Shown here: positions 22,701-30,869 of the stretch, in pieces
Layout: every line of letters begins with the position of its first letter
Numbering within the stretch: position 1 is the first letter of the stretch
The notes under the pieces: model-generated
Told to the model about the DNA's origin: nothing
Seen by the model: the letters and a program-made list of their open reading frames with translations, nothing else
The model's database searches: none
Virus record (IMG/VR): IMGVR_UViG_3300022074_000229
Span: 1-30,882 of that record
DNA length: 30,882 nt
Direction: 5' to 3' (one strand)
From: a virus
Position numbers and translations under genes: made by a program

Positions 22701-23303
22701 TGCACCAGACTTCGCTGCTCTTTGTCCTGCTTCTATAGCGGCACGTTTAACTAATTCTTTACCACCTTTTGTTATACCTAGAGATGCAGTTTTACCTAAA
22801 CCGCCAGTAAGTAGACCAATATAGTTAGAAGGATCTGTAGCTGCAGCTTGGATATAGTCAAACACACCATCTACTGCACCATAGAAACCATCGTTTACAA
22901 ACACACTACCTAGCTGATCATATAGTTTGTAGGCATCACCTGCCAATGCTTTATCTTGCTGACTAGCATTTGTGATGTGTCTTACTTCGCCACCTGTGTT
23001 TATGATGTTGGTGTTGAAGCTACGCATATGATCCACAAAGTCTTCTACAACATCTTCTTCAGTCTTATCATTGTACTGTATGCCTCTTCGAGACACCATA
23101 TACCTACGAATAGTGCGTAAATTAGAAGCTTCGTACAAGTCTTTCTTCTTTAGCTTACCACCTTTATCAACAAGCTCACTCTCACTGCTTACAGGAGTAG
23201 GATCTATCTGCTCTACGCTTGGCGGCTCAATACGTTTAGGTGCAAGAATGTCATCCTTTGTAACGCTATACTGATCCATTAAGTCTAGGAAGGAATCACT
23301 CAT
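19794..23303 (-). CDS. Large putative internal virion or ejection protein, 1169 aa
   Basis: The longest gene in the window, the last of the leftward late operon. The N-terminus (MSDSFLDLMDQYSVTKDDI) is soluble and acidic. Residues about 140-230 contain FVNDGFYGAVDGVFDYIQAAA and a Gly/Ala-rich segment (YIGLLTGGLGKTASLGITKGG), followed by Lys- and Ala-rich helices typical of coiled coils (KKAADEAAERVAQRIVEKG). The rest is mixed helical, with further hydrophobic stretches in the middle (SSPATTGLNIAGFSQFYVG...). Large, helix-rich proteins at the end of a podovirus late operon are usually ejected into the host. No lytic or enzymatic motif is recognised. Confidence 0.65.
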   Translation of the reverse strand: MSDSFLDLMDQYSVTKDDILAPKRIEPPSVEQIDPTPVSSESELVDKGGKLKKKDLYEASNLRTIRRYMVSRRGIQYNDKTEEDVVEDFVDHMRSFNTNIINTGGEVRHITNASQQDKALAGDAYKLYDQLGSVFVNDGFYGAVDGVFDYIQAAATDPSNYIGLLTGGLGKTASLGITKGGKELVKRAAIEAGQRAAKSGATTQGAKKAADEAAERVAQRIVEKGIKGPAAKKLQERVALQEQRNFIYNAKKKAQKEFLDERAKKGVRGSLLATTGIDGSLAMLHDNMIQNVMLDAGAQEEYSLLQTGFSSALGLVGGGAQLVGGKLKGVSGLKDTKGKLVAGKRKAELEADIEGKLLVPLSKERIEKYTTELNDALDSWEKKRNRGDNMFQTGVMPSDFLKTIMVGEDGKGGVAKLYRDEVGKPIPKNVRVTDVMTNTLRQMPEDDLQAIAKRMQPLVGYTLGDTTEIAQEIGDYIASNVSRGMTYGAVMSQVRSTIDSGLIAGHNAMTNLVRNPQLKEQMEEEVLKATGQIKRPKLGAYTQSVWRRLLISSPATTGLNIAGFSQFYVGSTLADVVTGSTYMLGGLATGGKFTKTGSELIRKGKVFHQIQAQKMRNLMDPYTTHDSYMDFLSQHRDIEKVLFESVTGGIERSGKRFDIDPDAKWFKGVEAVANGANRLTGVRVQDTFTKSQMFMTELDKRLRLKHKDRTLTDVLNSGDIDLIDDSVVGGAIDTTLKSVFSKDYTTDDQLLRGAAKLTESISNIPLFGTILPFGRFFNNVVATSYQWSVGGGVQLMSAIAKSEKRNVETLEAAARSVVGVTAISLAMNYDRERSEKGLDVFEIEGTGGAIIDARNTFPFSLWLAAGRIGRLRADGETVPKEMMIKFGEQVAVGQLATDLQFGNDVTRIMDTLINQDADLAQASFKEIGKFTGNYAAGFTRPLDAVNKLTGYVTGTDAARDIRQAETGGQMFTQGATRYFDNVIEAITDKAETVSGEELRVASRKGKIQDANPMARIFGITVKPARTSTEQAYSMANMQDWTASERTSMAAYDTIFNETVAPELERATDNLLRDKKFINADLVGKRAMLKSVVSDVKKDLRKVLKKYGTSETKLGAMRAKATEHGNKELRSKAMKSMKERYGFEGGIRDMTITELHYFMDYVDYLREYYK

Positions 23304-23312
23304 ATTAATACT

Positions 23313-25214
23313 CTACCTTCTAAATGCTTTTTGAAATTGTAAAGTTAAGAAGCCCATGTTGTATGGTAGTCTCTTGTTGTTTGCATCTGCCCACTCACTT
23401 AGTGATCTCATAATATCAAAGGCTTCTGAGTTTTCATCTAGACCTTGCTCTTGCATGTACTTAAATATATCTTCACCAGAGTCACTTAGTACAGAAAGAT
23501 CTAGTTCTGTAATAGATCCTGTGTCCATACCTTCTTGTATCTCTTCATCAGTAGCACCAAATAGTTGCTTAGTCTTATCTCGTAAGCTTCTTATCTCATC
23601 GCCAGGCTCTAGCTCTGCCATACGTGCAGCAATAGTTTCACGCTTTACTTTACCTTGAGGTAACTCTATGAAGCCATTCTCTACAGCATTCTGTGCACCA
23701 ACCTTAGTTGTAGGTAGGCCAAGTAGCTTCCTAGCGTTTGGCCCCATCTCATCCCACTCTTCAAAGGTAACTCTGTCTCTGTCCATAAAGTTAGCAGCTT
23801 TACGTATACCCATTTCTTCTGCAGTTTCTGGTACTTCCTCTACTTTCCTAGTAGTCTTAGGAGGCTCTAGCTCTACCTTTTTCTCTACAGGATCTTCTGT
23901 TTTAGGTTCACTAATTACTACATTCTCTGTAGTGTCTATCTCTTCTAAGTTTAATCTTTTGAGAGCTTGTTCTTCTACTGGACCTACAGGTGTTTCTTTA
24001 CTTTCTAAGTGTTGTACTAGTACATCCCACCCTTCACTCTCTGGTGTGTAAGTATTACCACCATCTGTTTTTACCTCAGTAGGATTACCATCATCTCCTG
24101 TTTTTGTCACAGTAAAGTTAATATCTTTAAACAATTTCTTAGGCTCTGTAGGTACTTCTCCTAGTGCTTCAATAGTTGCTGCATCAACAGCACTACCTGT
24201 ACCAAGAGCTTCACTACTTTGTTTTATTGTAGGAGATAACAATTCACGTAGGTCTTGTACATACTCTTCACCTACGTTGGCTAACATACTAGTCTCTAAA
24301 TCTTCAAATGCAGCTAGTCCATATGTATCTATAGCATCATCGTATACCATTTGATACAGAGGCATCTCTACAGACTTTACTTTAGCTTGGGCCGCATTAT
24401 ATGCAGCTATTTGTGTTTTGATATTCTCATTGTCAGGACTTGTCTTTAAATCATTTTCGAGTTGAGTTAACCCACCCCTTTCATCAAATGCCTTTAATGT
24501 ATCTAAAGCAGTCTCGTAATCAGTATCTAACTCTTCTCTATCTTTTTTCAAAGTTACAATACTATCAAGTACAAACTTCTTAGCTTTTAGATCAAAGCGT
24601 TTCATGTCTGCTATCACTGCGTAAGTAGATGGTTGTAATGCTTCATACTCTTGCTGTCTAGCTAACATATTTATATCTTCAGCAGTATATCCATCATAGA
24701 TAACATCACTACCAAGTTTGTATTTAGATCTCATCATAGCTGCTTCACCAGTAAGTCTATCAAAGAAACCTATGTCTGGTTTTTCTGTAGTAGCACCTTT
24801 TGTTTCTAAGCCAAGGCCATACGTATTTCTTACGTACTGATCCATGTCCATGTCAAGAGCCTTAAAACCCTCTGGTAATTTTATGATCATGTCTACTTCA
24901 GTATCACTGAGCTTTCTACCGCCATTAGCCTCAACTGCTGTTTTAACTTTAGTAGACAAGTCTTGTATAGCTTGAGGTCCACTTGCTATTGCAGCTTGCA
25001 TCTGTGCGGTACTTACACCCTGATCCTCTAAATAGTTAGTAAGACCTAGCACCTCATTGACTACAGAGTTACGTCTAGAGATCTTCATAATGTTATCTTT
25101 AGCTAACTGCTCTTGCTCTAATCTGTACTTACGAGCTTCTTTACCTTTTTCTTTTATGTTCGCTGCTGCTGTTGTAGCAAACCCTTCAGCGAAGGCTCTC
25201 CAATCAAATCCCAT
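23313..25214 (-). CDS. Putative virion protein, 633 aa
   Basis: Lies just upstream of the 1169-aa gene in the leftward operon, with 9 bases between them. The N-terminus is FDWRAFAEGFATTAAANIKEKG, followed by a Lys/Arg-Glu-rich helix (ARKYRLEQEQLAKDNI). The middle is highly acidic and Thr-rich with low complexity (GNPTEVKTDGGNTYTPESEG, EPPKTTRKVEEVPETAEE), which suggests an extended linker. The C-terminus is folded and ends LTLQFQKAFRR. It probably is a second internal virion or ejection-related protein that works with the 1169-aa one. No domain can be named. Confidence 0.65.
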   Translation of the reverse strand: MGFDWRAFAEGFATTAAANIKEKGKEARKYRLEQEQLAKDNIMKISRRNSVVNEVLGLTNYLEDQGVSTAQMQAAIASGPQAIQDLSTKVKTAVEANGGRKLSDTEVDMIIKLPEGFKALDMDMDQYVRNTYGLGLETKGATTEKPDIGFFDRLTGEAAMMRSKYKLGSDVIYDGYTAEDINMLARQQEYEALQPSTYAVIADMKRFDLKAKKFVLDSIVTLKKDREELDTDYETALDTLKAFDERGGLTQLENDLKTSPDNENIKTQIAAYNAAQAKVKSVEMPLYQMVYDDAIDTYGLAAFEDLETSMLANVGEEYVQDLRELLSPTIKQSSEALGTGSAVDAATIEALGEVPTEPKKLFKDINFTVTKTGDDGNPTEVKTDGGNTYTPESEGWDVLVQHLESKETPVGPVEEQALKRLNLEEIDTTENVVISEPKTEDPVEKKVELEPPKTTRKVEEVPETAEEMGIRKAANFMDRDRVTFEEWDEMGPNARKLLGLPTTKVGAQNAVENGFIELPQGKVKRETIAARMAELEPGDEIRSLRDKTKQLFGATDEEIQEGMDTGSITELDLSVLSDSGEDIFKYMQEQGLDENSEAFDIMRSLSEWADANNKRLPYNMGFLTLQFQKAFRR

Positions 25215-25217
25215 ATT

Positions 25218-25772
25218 CTAAGCTCCTCTTGCCATCAAGCCTTGGGGTTCAGCCATTTCGCTTACTTCCATTTCATCTTCTTGAGGTACTTCATCTGTCT
25301 CTTCTTCCAGAGTACCTTGTACTGTTTTCAATAAGTCTAAACCTGGATCACCCTCTTTACCTTTAGCATCTGCTACAGCTAACTCTATGGCTAGTGATAA
25401 ACGCTTTCTCTCACGCTCTTTGAGTTTCTCTTCAGGGTCTTCTATGTCATCTCTTACTTCTATGCCATACGTAGTCATTGATGCTTTGATGAACTCATGT
25501 ATCACAGGAGACACAATCAGACTTACATCTACACTATGTAACCCATTCATAACACCTGTAGTCAACAGCGTCTTAACAAACGGAGCTACAGGCATATCAC
25601 CACCAAATAGTACGGACAGGTCATCCATTACTTCTTCATCAGCTAACCTGTTGATGTAATATTTAGTTACCTCATCAGGGTCAGCCATCTCAGGTGGATT
25701 CTCCCAAGGCCAGTTCTTAGGTTGATCAGTTAATGACTGACCTGGTATTGGTGCTTCAAGAAATGATGCCAT
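25218..25772 (-). CDS. Putative virion protein, 184 aa
   Basis: Starts at 25772 after a TAGGATAT-like ribosome site and reads MASFLEAPIPGQSLTDQPKN. The middle is helical with HEFIKASMTTYGIEVRDD. The tail is acidic (LEEETDEVPQEDEMEVSEM) and ends PQGLMARGA. The start and end patterns recur in marine podoviruses, as I recall, but the function is unknown. The C-terminal QGLM(A/G)R motif also occurs in the 468-aa protein. It is followed closely by the 633-aa gene. Confidence 0.7.
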   Translation of the reverse strand: MASFLEAPIPGQSLTDQPKNWPWENPPEMADPDEVTKYYINRLADEEVMDDLSVLFGGDMPVAPFVKTLLTTGVMNGLHSVDVSLIVSPVIHEFIKASMTTYGIEVRDDIEDPEEKLKERERKRLSLAIELAVADAKGKEGDPGLDLLKTVQGTLEEETDEVPQEDEMEVSEMAEPQGLMARGA

Positions 25773-25783
25773 GTTATAATATC

Positions 25784-26227
25784 CTATTTAGTAAATCCTG
25801 CGCCAAAGTATAGTCCTACTATGGCTGATACAATGTGTGTGTCTAGTGGTGTGATTACAAAACCTTGTGCCATCTTCCACTGTATAGCTTCGTCTGGTCC
25901 AAACAACCAGTTCATAAAACCACCAGTTGCTTCAGTATATCCTACATATACACTTACTTCAGGATACCATACAGCGACTAGCTTTGGCAATACAATAATA
26001 GAGAACACAGCAGATAAAGCTATAAGCCTACGTGTCCATGCAAAGTGTGAATCATTCTTACCTGCGTCACGAGCATCCTTAACTGCAGACTTCCTGAAGT
26101 TAGCACGTTCCATGAGCATCTCATTCTGTGCTTGCTTAGACTTTATTGATTGACCCCATATAGACATTACCCCACCTAGTATGGTAGAGAAAAGCATGGT
26201 GATTAGTTCTAGTGGTAATCCAAACAT
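25784..26227 (-). CDS. Three-helix membrane protein (holin candidate), 147 aa
   Basis: Three hydrophobic segments: residues 5-24 (PLELITMLFSTILGGVMSIW), about 67-86 (RLIALSAVFSIIVLPKLVAV) and about 124-145 (VITPLDTHIVSAIVGLYFGA). A charged amphipathic stretch (KSKQAQNEMLMERANFRKS) lies between the first two. The size, segments and neighbour gene with a lysozyme domain suggest a holin, but no family pattern is certain and it may be a virion membrane protein. Its start lies right after the lysozyme gene stop without a clear ribosome site, so translation is probably coupled. Confidence 0.6.
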   Translation of the reverse strand: MFGLPLELITMLFSTILGGVMSIWGQSIKSKQAQNEMLMERANFRKSAVKDARDAGKNDSHFAWTRRLIALSAVFSIIVLPKLVAVWYPEVSVYVGYTEATGGFMNWLFGPDEAIQWKMAQGFVITPLDTHIVSAIVGLYFGAGFTK

Positions 26228-26228
26228 T

Positions 26229-27635
26229 TTATAAAATTATCTCTTCATCTAAGGTATCTGTTTGATTGGGTTTTTCAGTTATATTTCCAGAATGTAAGCT
26301 TCTATCTGAAGTATAAGTTTCTACAATCTCACCTGACTCTGTTTGCCATTCAAATGTAGGACTAGCTCTAGTTCCTGAAACTACTACTTTATATATAGGA
26401 GTCCAATCATCTAGGTTTTCACCTATCATGTTAGCTTCTTTAGCTCTTCTCATTGAGAGTCCAGAAGAAGAATTACCTTGTGTGTGTATAGCGTCTTTCA
26501 TTTCAGCTATAAATTCTTCCATTTCGTTTTCTTTTAGAGCCTCTTTCTGCCTTGGTCCAAATTCTCCTGTATTCCACAAGTAGCTCATTAAAGCTATATG
26601 ATGCTTTTCGTCTACAGCAGAAAATATTTCCCTATTAGCATCTTTCTTTTCTTTTACATACTTATCTGAAAATGCAATAGCAAAATCTTCCATAGTGTCA
26701 AACTGAGAAGGTTCTAAATTATATTCATCTGCCTTTTCTTCTGTAATTCCATAACTATAAGTAGGAATACCAGTTAAAGTATCACCTTCTAGACCCTCTA
26801 AAACTCTTAAATCATCTACTAACTTTTTATTGAATGCAGCATTATATTTTTTAGCTTCATCAATAGGACTAAAACTTGATTCTCTTACAGGACTACCTAG
26901 ACCACCTTCGGGTATATCTGTAGGCTGCTGCACCTCAACAGCACCAAGAGACTTATCAACAAGACTAGTAATTTCTTCATCTGACATCCCCTGCTCTTTT
27001 AGTACTTTCTTAACTTCACTCTGTACACCCTCTTCAGTCAAGCTTCCTGTAATGCCAATGGCGTTGAGGAATGCAGGACTAAGTATTTTACTATCTACGG
27101 TTACATCTTCTGTTGGTACAGCTTCGTCTGCCATTGAGGGTGGCTCAGTTCTGTCTACTTGTGTCTCTCCAGATGGCCTACCCATCAAGCCTTGTGATTC
27201 TGTCTGTCCTATCTCAAGTGTTTCGCTTTCACTGTCTACACTAGGTTGATTCTCTAGTGTTACAAAGTCTGTGTCCATTGCTGTATATATATCTTCTACT
27301 TTATTAGGAGAATCACCTAACGTAGAAACTTTCTTCATGGCATCTTGAATAGAGTCACTCTTTATTAGCTCAACATATTCATCTAGAACTTTGTCTTTGA
27401 TTGTAGTTGTATTGTCTTCGCTAGGTTGTTCTGGTTCGTATCCATTGTCTCTGAATAACTGAGCTATACCTTTTAGAAAATTAGAGTCTAACTCTGTCTC
27501 TTCTGTTTCAGGTTTTGTACCTATACCACGATTCTTTCTAGCTACATCCTCTAGAGTTTGTTTACTCCTAGTAACAGAGTCAGTAAACCCACCAATGTCT
27601 AAGTCTAAACCATCTAATGTTTTATAGTTTGCCAT
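26229..27635 (-). CDS. Virion protein with GH24-like lysozyme domain, 468 aa
   Basis: The N-terminal ~250 residues are acidic and low-complexity, with QGLMGRPSGETQ at 148-158. Residues about 262-405 resemble phage lysozymes of the GH24 fold: LRVLEGLEGDTLTG (candidate catalytic E280), YSYGIT (293-298), HHIALMSYLWNTGEFG and GLSMRRAKEANMI, which matches the GLxxRRxxE end of the fold. The catalytic Asp position seen in T4 lysozyme is not clear, so activity is uncertain. The likely role is local peptidoglycan cleavage, at DNA entry or at lysis. It ends within two bases of the membrane-protein gene. Confidence 0.75.
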   Translation of the reverse strand: MANYKTLDGLDLDIGGFTDSVTRSKQTLEDVARKNRGIGTKPETEETELDSNFLKGIAQLFRDNGYEPEQPSEDNTTTIKDKVLDEYVELIKSDSIQDAMKKVSTLGDSPNKVEDIYTAMDTDFVTLENQPSVDSESETLEIGQTESQGLMGRPSGETQVDRTEPPSMADEAVPTEDVTVDSKILSPAFLNAIGITGSLTEEGVQSEVKKVLKEQGMSDEEITSLVDKSLGAVEVQQPTDIPEGGLGSPVRESSFSPIDEAKKYNAAFNKKLVDDLRVLEGLEGDTLTGIPTYSYGITEEKADEYNLEPSQFDTMEDFAIAFSDKYVKEKKDANREIFSAVDEKHHIALMSYLWNTGEFGPRQKEALKENEMEEFIAEMKDAIHTQGNSSSGLSMRRAKEANMIGENLDDWTPIYKVVVSGTRASPTFEWQTESGEIVETYTSDRSLHSGNITEKPNQTDTLDEEIIL

Positions 27636-30600
27636 TATTTTGGACCTGTTATTATTGCTCCTACGACAGAGCCTATAGCGTTAGCAAATGACCCACTTCT
27701 ACTTGCTGCTGCAGTACTTGCTGCTGCTTCGTTAGCTAGTTCTTGTACTGCAATAGTTGTAGCACGATCAGCATTATTGTTTTCTAACTGGAATGCAAAG
27801 CTCATAAGGTCACGCTCACGTTGCCATATCTGATCCATGTTAGATGCAGTAAGTCCATTTATAATTTTAGCAAAGTCCATGTTGCTTTCGTTCTGTGTAG
27901 CTGTATTGATTGTAGCTATACTTTGTCTCCATGCAGCATTAGACTGTGCTATTACTAAACCATTTTGTGCATTGAACAAGTCACGCTGTTGTTGTATCTG
28001 AGAGTTAAACTCACGCAATGCATTCACACTGTTGACGTTAAACTGGTCCATAGCATTCTGTTGTGTAGAATTAAACTGTGAGGTTTGGTTAGCTAAGTTA
28101 GCAAAGAATTGATTTACTTGGTTCTCACTAGAAGCATTAAACTGCTCATTAGCATTCTCAGCAGCTTGGTCTGTAAACAAAGCCTGTATGTTTTGCTGTG
28201 TCTTGAACATAGATGTCTGTTGTTCGTTAGACAAGTTAGCCATGTCCATCTGTAAGAAGTTAGAAGCTTGCTGTACAGCAGCCTGTTGTCTATTAGATAA
28301 GTTAGCCATATCGAGTTGTGATAATGCAGCAGCCTCAGCCATCACCATAGCTTGTCTGTTAGACAGATTGGATAGCTCCATAGTGTTAGCTGCACGAGAA
28401 TCTTCTAAGGCTATTTGTTGTTCAGCCGTGAAGTTCATGTTAGCAATGTCACCTATACGTGCAGAGTTAGCTACACGAGCTTGGAATGCTTGGTCAAACT
28501 CCATGCCCATAAATGTAGCACGTTGCTGTGCAGCAAGAATTTGTCTTTGCTGTCTGTTAGACAAGTTCTGTGCTTCAAACTGTGCTATAGTAGCCGCATC
28601 CATCTGAGCGATAGGTAGTGCAGCTTCCATTGCAGCTTGTATGACAGCTTGACCTGCAAGACTAGACGCACCAAGACCACGAGCAGAGAGTGTAGCCATT
28701 GCGGTACGCATAGATCCTGCAGCCCAAGCAGGTGTCTCACCACCCTCAAAGTCAGCCATCAATGTTTCTAGCTGACCTGCAACTGTTGCCTGTTTAGTTG
28801 GTGTAGCTTCTGCAGCTTGTATTGCTTCAGTAAATGTAGCAGCTTTGGTAGCATCTGCTTCACCAGATATTATCTCACCGTCTTTTATTTCTCTAGGATC
28901 AGGTGCATCAACTTTTATAGCATCTCCTAGTGCTGCTTCCATGCCTTTTATGGAAGTGTCAAATTGCTGTTGTGCGACAACATCTTTTGTAGGTGTGCCT
29001 GTAGATGCTTTTAATGCTCCTGTTTGTAATTTTACCTGTGGTGTAACAGTAGTAACATCTGCCTCTACAGGTTTAGAAGCTGTAGGTTTTACAGCTTGTT
29101 GTACAGTACCTACTGTAGCAGCTTCAGCAAAGGGAGCTATCGGTACAGTCATACCTGCATCTACTGGAATAAACTCACCTGCAGTAGGTTGTATCATAGC
29201 TGTTGTAGGTTGCATTGGCTGCATTGTTTGTCTTACAGCACTAGCTTGCATTTGAGCTAGTTGATCTGTAGTAAGACCACCTTCTTGATAACCTTGTACT
29301 GCACCGCCTTGATTAAACTTCTGTATGTATCCACCTATAGCCAAGCCTTTAGCTTTTGCAGCAGGGTTAGCTTCTTCAAACTTAGAGTGGCCTTCTCGTG
29401 TCTTAGGACCATTGTAACCCATCTTGCGAAAGATACGGTCTTTACCTTCTAGAGACATGGTATCCATCAAGCCACCTTCTGCAGCAGCTACAGTTTCTGT
29501 AGTGTCTACTGTCTGCTGTGCACCTTCCTGATTACCTACTGCACTAGCTGCATCTTGTGTTTTTTGAGTGACCTCACTTAAACGTTTAAATCCTGGTGGT
29601 ACATATGTAGTAGGCTGACCATTGAACTCAGTGATCATTATTTGCTGACCTAAGTCATTACCATATGGCACAGTCTGATAGCCTTGATACACTGCAGGAT
29701 AAGCAGCCCCTGTTCCTGGCTGAGTCGTTACAAGTGTTTGTGGTACTGCACCTTGTGTACCTGCATACTGTGTTTTGTAAGATACTTGTCCTGGTACTGC
29801 AGATAGCCCACCCGTTTGTGTTGTTGTTGCTACTGTGCCTGGACCAGATCCTGCTGTTGGTACTACATCCTGATATGTCACTGGTGATACTTGCTGCATT
29901 ACTGTTTGAGATACATTAGGGTCAATTGTAGCTACATCACCTGCTTTTACTTGTTGTACAGTTGTGGGAGGAGTCACAGATGTAAAGTCACCACCTGCTA
30001 CACTGGAGTCTACAGTCTGCATGTAGTCACCTGCTGTTAATCCTGTTGTACCTGTTGTATCATCAGTATCGTCAGTACCATCTGTTATATCATCATCATC
30101 TGTATCATCATCGTCATCTACAACAGTTATGGCAGACTTGTTTATGTTTATAATTTCATCCGCTAAAGTTTTAACTCTACTTATTTCTTCAGATGTTTTA
30201 CCTTGTGTGCTTGAAATAGTCGCTATACTATTTCCCGAAGCATCGGTTAAGTTTACAGAAGAAGCCTTGTCTCTTTGAAGAAAACCTCCTCCACCAGATG
30301 TTACATTAGCATCCGTATATCCTATAGCTTCTGTGGTACTTGCAGCAGCTTCTGCAGCCTGTTTAAAACCTGCAAATTCTTGATTAACTTTAAATATGTT
30401 TCTATTTATTTTAGTCGAAGTGCTTTTCTTTTTATCTATACCTTTAGTTTTATTAAAAAGCAATGATTCTACTGTTTTTGTACCGTCTTCATTAGTAGTT
30501 ACTTTAACAACACCATTACCCATATGGCTTGCTCTAGCTTCATATACCGTTCCATCTGGAGCAGTAAATGAATCCACCACAGAAACATTATTTGAATACA

Positions 30601-30643
30601 CACCTTCAGTGTCAATGTATGCTAAATCATTTACTTTTGCCAT
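27635..30643 (-). CDS. Large repetitive virion protein, 1002 aa
   Basis: The N-terminal ~170 residues form a small beta-rich domain (FTAPDGTVYEARASHMGNG). Residues about 175-195 are an Asp/Thr repeat (DDDDTDDDDITDGTDDTDD). A Gln-, Thr-, Val-, Pro-rich linker follows to about 440, including GGLM and a GG-rich stretch (AIGGYIQKFNQGG, YQEGGLTTDQL). From 500 to 690 it is Ala/Thr-rich. Residues 693-824 carry 22-residue repeats with NLSNRQQ, and 834-910 carry seven 11-residue repeats, all Asn/Gln-rich and predicted helical. The C-terminus ends SGSFANAIGSVVGAIITGPK, weakly hydrophobic. A long helical rod in a tail or ejection assembly is the best guess. No known family is recognised. Confidence 0.7.
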   Translation of the reverse strand: MAKVNDLAYIDTEGVYSNNVSVVDSFTAPDGTVYEARASHMGNGVVKVTTNEDGTKTVESLLFNKTKGIDKKKSTSTKINRNIFKVNQEFAGFKQAAEAAASTTEAIGYTDANVTSGGGGFLQRDKASSVNLTDASGNSIATISSTQGKTSEEISRVKTLADEIININKSAITVVDDDDDTDDDDITDGTDDTDDTTGTTGLTAGDYMQTVDSSVAGGDFTSVTPPTTVQQVKAGDVATIDPNVSQTVMQQVSPVTYQDVVPTAGSGPGTVATTTQTGGLSAVPGQVSYKTQYAGTQGAVPQTLVTTQPGTGAAYPAVYQGYQTVPYGNDLGQQIMITEFNGQPTTYVPPGFKRLSEVTQKTQDAASAVGNQEGAQQTVDTTETVAAAEGGLMDTMSLEGKDRIFRKMGYNGPKTREGHSKFEEANPAAKAKGLAIGGYIQKFNQGGAVQGYQEGGLTTDQLAQMQASAVRQTMQPMQPTTAMIQPTAGEFIPVDAGMTVPIAPFAEAATVGTVQQAVKPTASKPVEADVTTVTPQVKLQTGALKASTGTPTKDVVAQQQFDTSIKGMEAALGDAIKVDAPDPREIKDGEIISGEADATKAATFTEAIQAAEATPTKQATVAGQLETLMADFEGGETPAWAAGSMRTAMATLSARGLGASSLAGQAVIQAAMEAALPIAQMDAATIAQFEAQNLSNRQQRQILAAQQRATFMGMEFDQAFQARVANSARIGDIANMNFTAEQQIALEDSRAANTMELSNLSNRQAMVMAEAAALSQLDMANLSNRQQAAVQQASNFLQMDMANLSNEQQTSMFKTQQNIQALFTDQAAENANEQFNASSENQVNQFFANLANQTSQFNSTQQNAMDQFNVNSVNALREFNSQIQQQRDLFNAQNGLVIAQSNAAWRQSIATINTATQNESNMDFAKIINGLTASNMDQIWQRERDLMSFAFQLENNNADRATTIAVQELANEAAASTAAASRSGSFANAIGSVVGAIITGPK
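27914..28144 (-). repeat. Seven tandem 11-residue repeats (hendecads)
   Basis: Residues 834-910 of the 1002-aa protein divide into seven 11-residue units that mostly start with Gln/Glu/Leu-Phe-Asn: QFN, QFF, QFN, QFN, EFN, LFN and QSN at 834, 845, 856, 867, 878, 889 and 900. Phe is in the same position in the first six. This fits a straight or right-handed coiled coil, not a heptad coil. Confidence 0.75.
28172..28567 (-). repeat. 22-residue coding repeat (NLSNRQQ units)
   Basis: Within the 1002-aa protein, N693, N737, N759, N781 and N803 begin NLSNRQQ, NFTAEQQ, NLSNRQA, NLSNRQQ and NLSNEQQ. All are spaced 22 or 44 residues. The missing unit at 715 is degenerate but keeps a hydrophobic residue at the second position (F716). 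A 22-residue period equals two 11-residue turns, i.e. a hendecad helix pattern. Confidence 0.7.
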
Positions 30644-30653
30644 ACTCTATTCC

Positions 30654-30869
30654 TTATTTACCCATTGTCATCCATACCGCACCTGCAATAAATGTCAGGA
30701 CTCCAACGGTAGATACTTTTACTAATGTTGACCATATTGATCTGCGTGTATCTCTCCACGCTTCTATTAAGTTACGCATCTCTAGTATATCTTTTTGTGC
30801 ATCATTATCAAGTAGCCCGATAGAACGCAGTGCCTCTTTAGCACCACGCCTAGCTGCGTTATCTAGCAT
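30654..30869 (-). CDS. Small protein with one membrane helix, 71 aa (DUF6127-like)
   Basis: Reads MLDNAARRGAKEALRSIGLLDNDAQKD..., an amphipathic helix followed by LRNLIEAWRDTRRS-like charged helix and one membrane segment (about 48-68, STVGVLTFIAGAVWMTM). I recall similar phage proteins with 'AARRGAEEALR.LGL...RDLIEAWRD' as DUF6127. The role is unknown and may involve membrane anchoring. The ATG lies only 13 bases from the window edge, so an upstream start cannot be excluded. It precedes the 1002-aa gene by 10 bases. Confidence 0.65.
   Translation of the reverse strand: MLDNAARRGAKEALRSIGLLDNDAQKDILEMRNLIEAWRDTRRSIWSTLVKVSTVGVLTFIAGAVWMTMGK

Noticed and set aside
22426-22824. 132-aa plus-strand frame opposite the 1169-aa gene
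   Set aside because: Shadow of a long real gene. There is no ribosome site and the sequence looks non-protein-like.
27914-28567. CRISPR-like array
   Set aside because: The repeats are codon-level protein repeats that drift in sequence and lie wholly within one frame.
28188-29255. Long plus-strand open frames opposite the 1002-aa gene
   Set aside because: They mirror the repeated Ala/Gln/Asn-rich minus-strand gene and give Cys/Ser-rich, implausible proteins.
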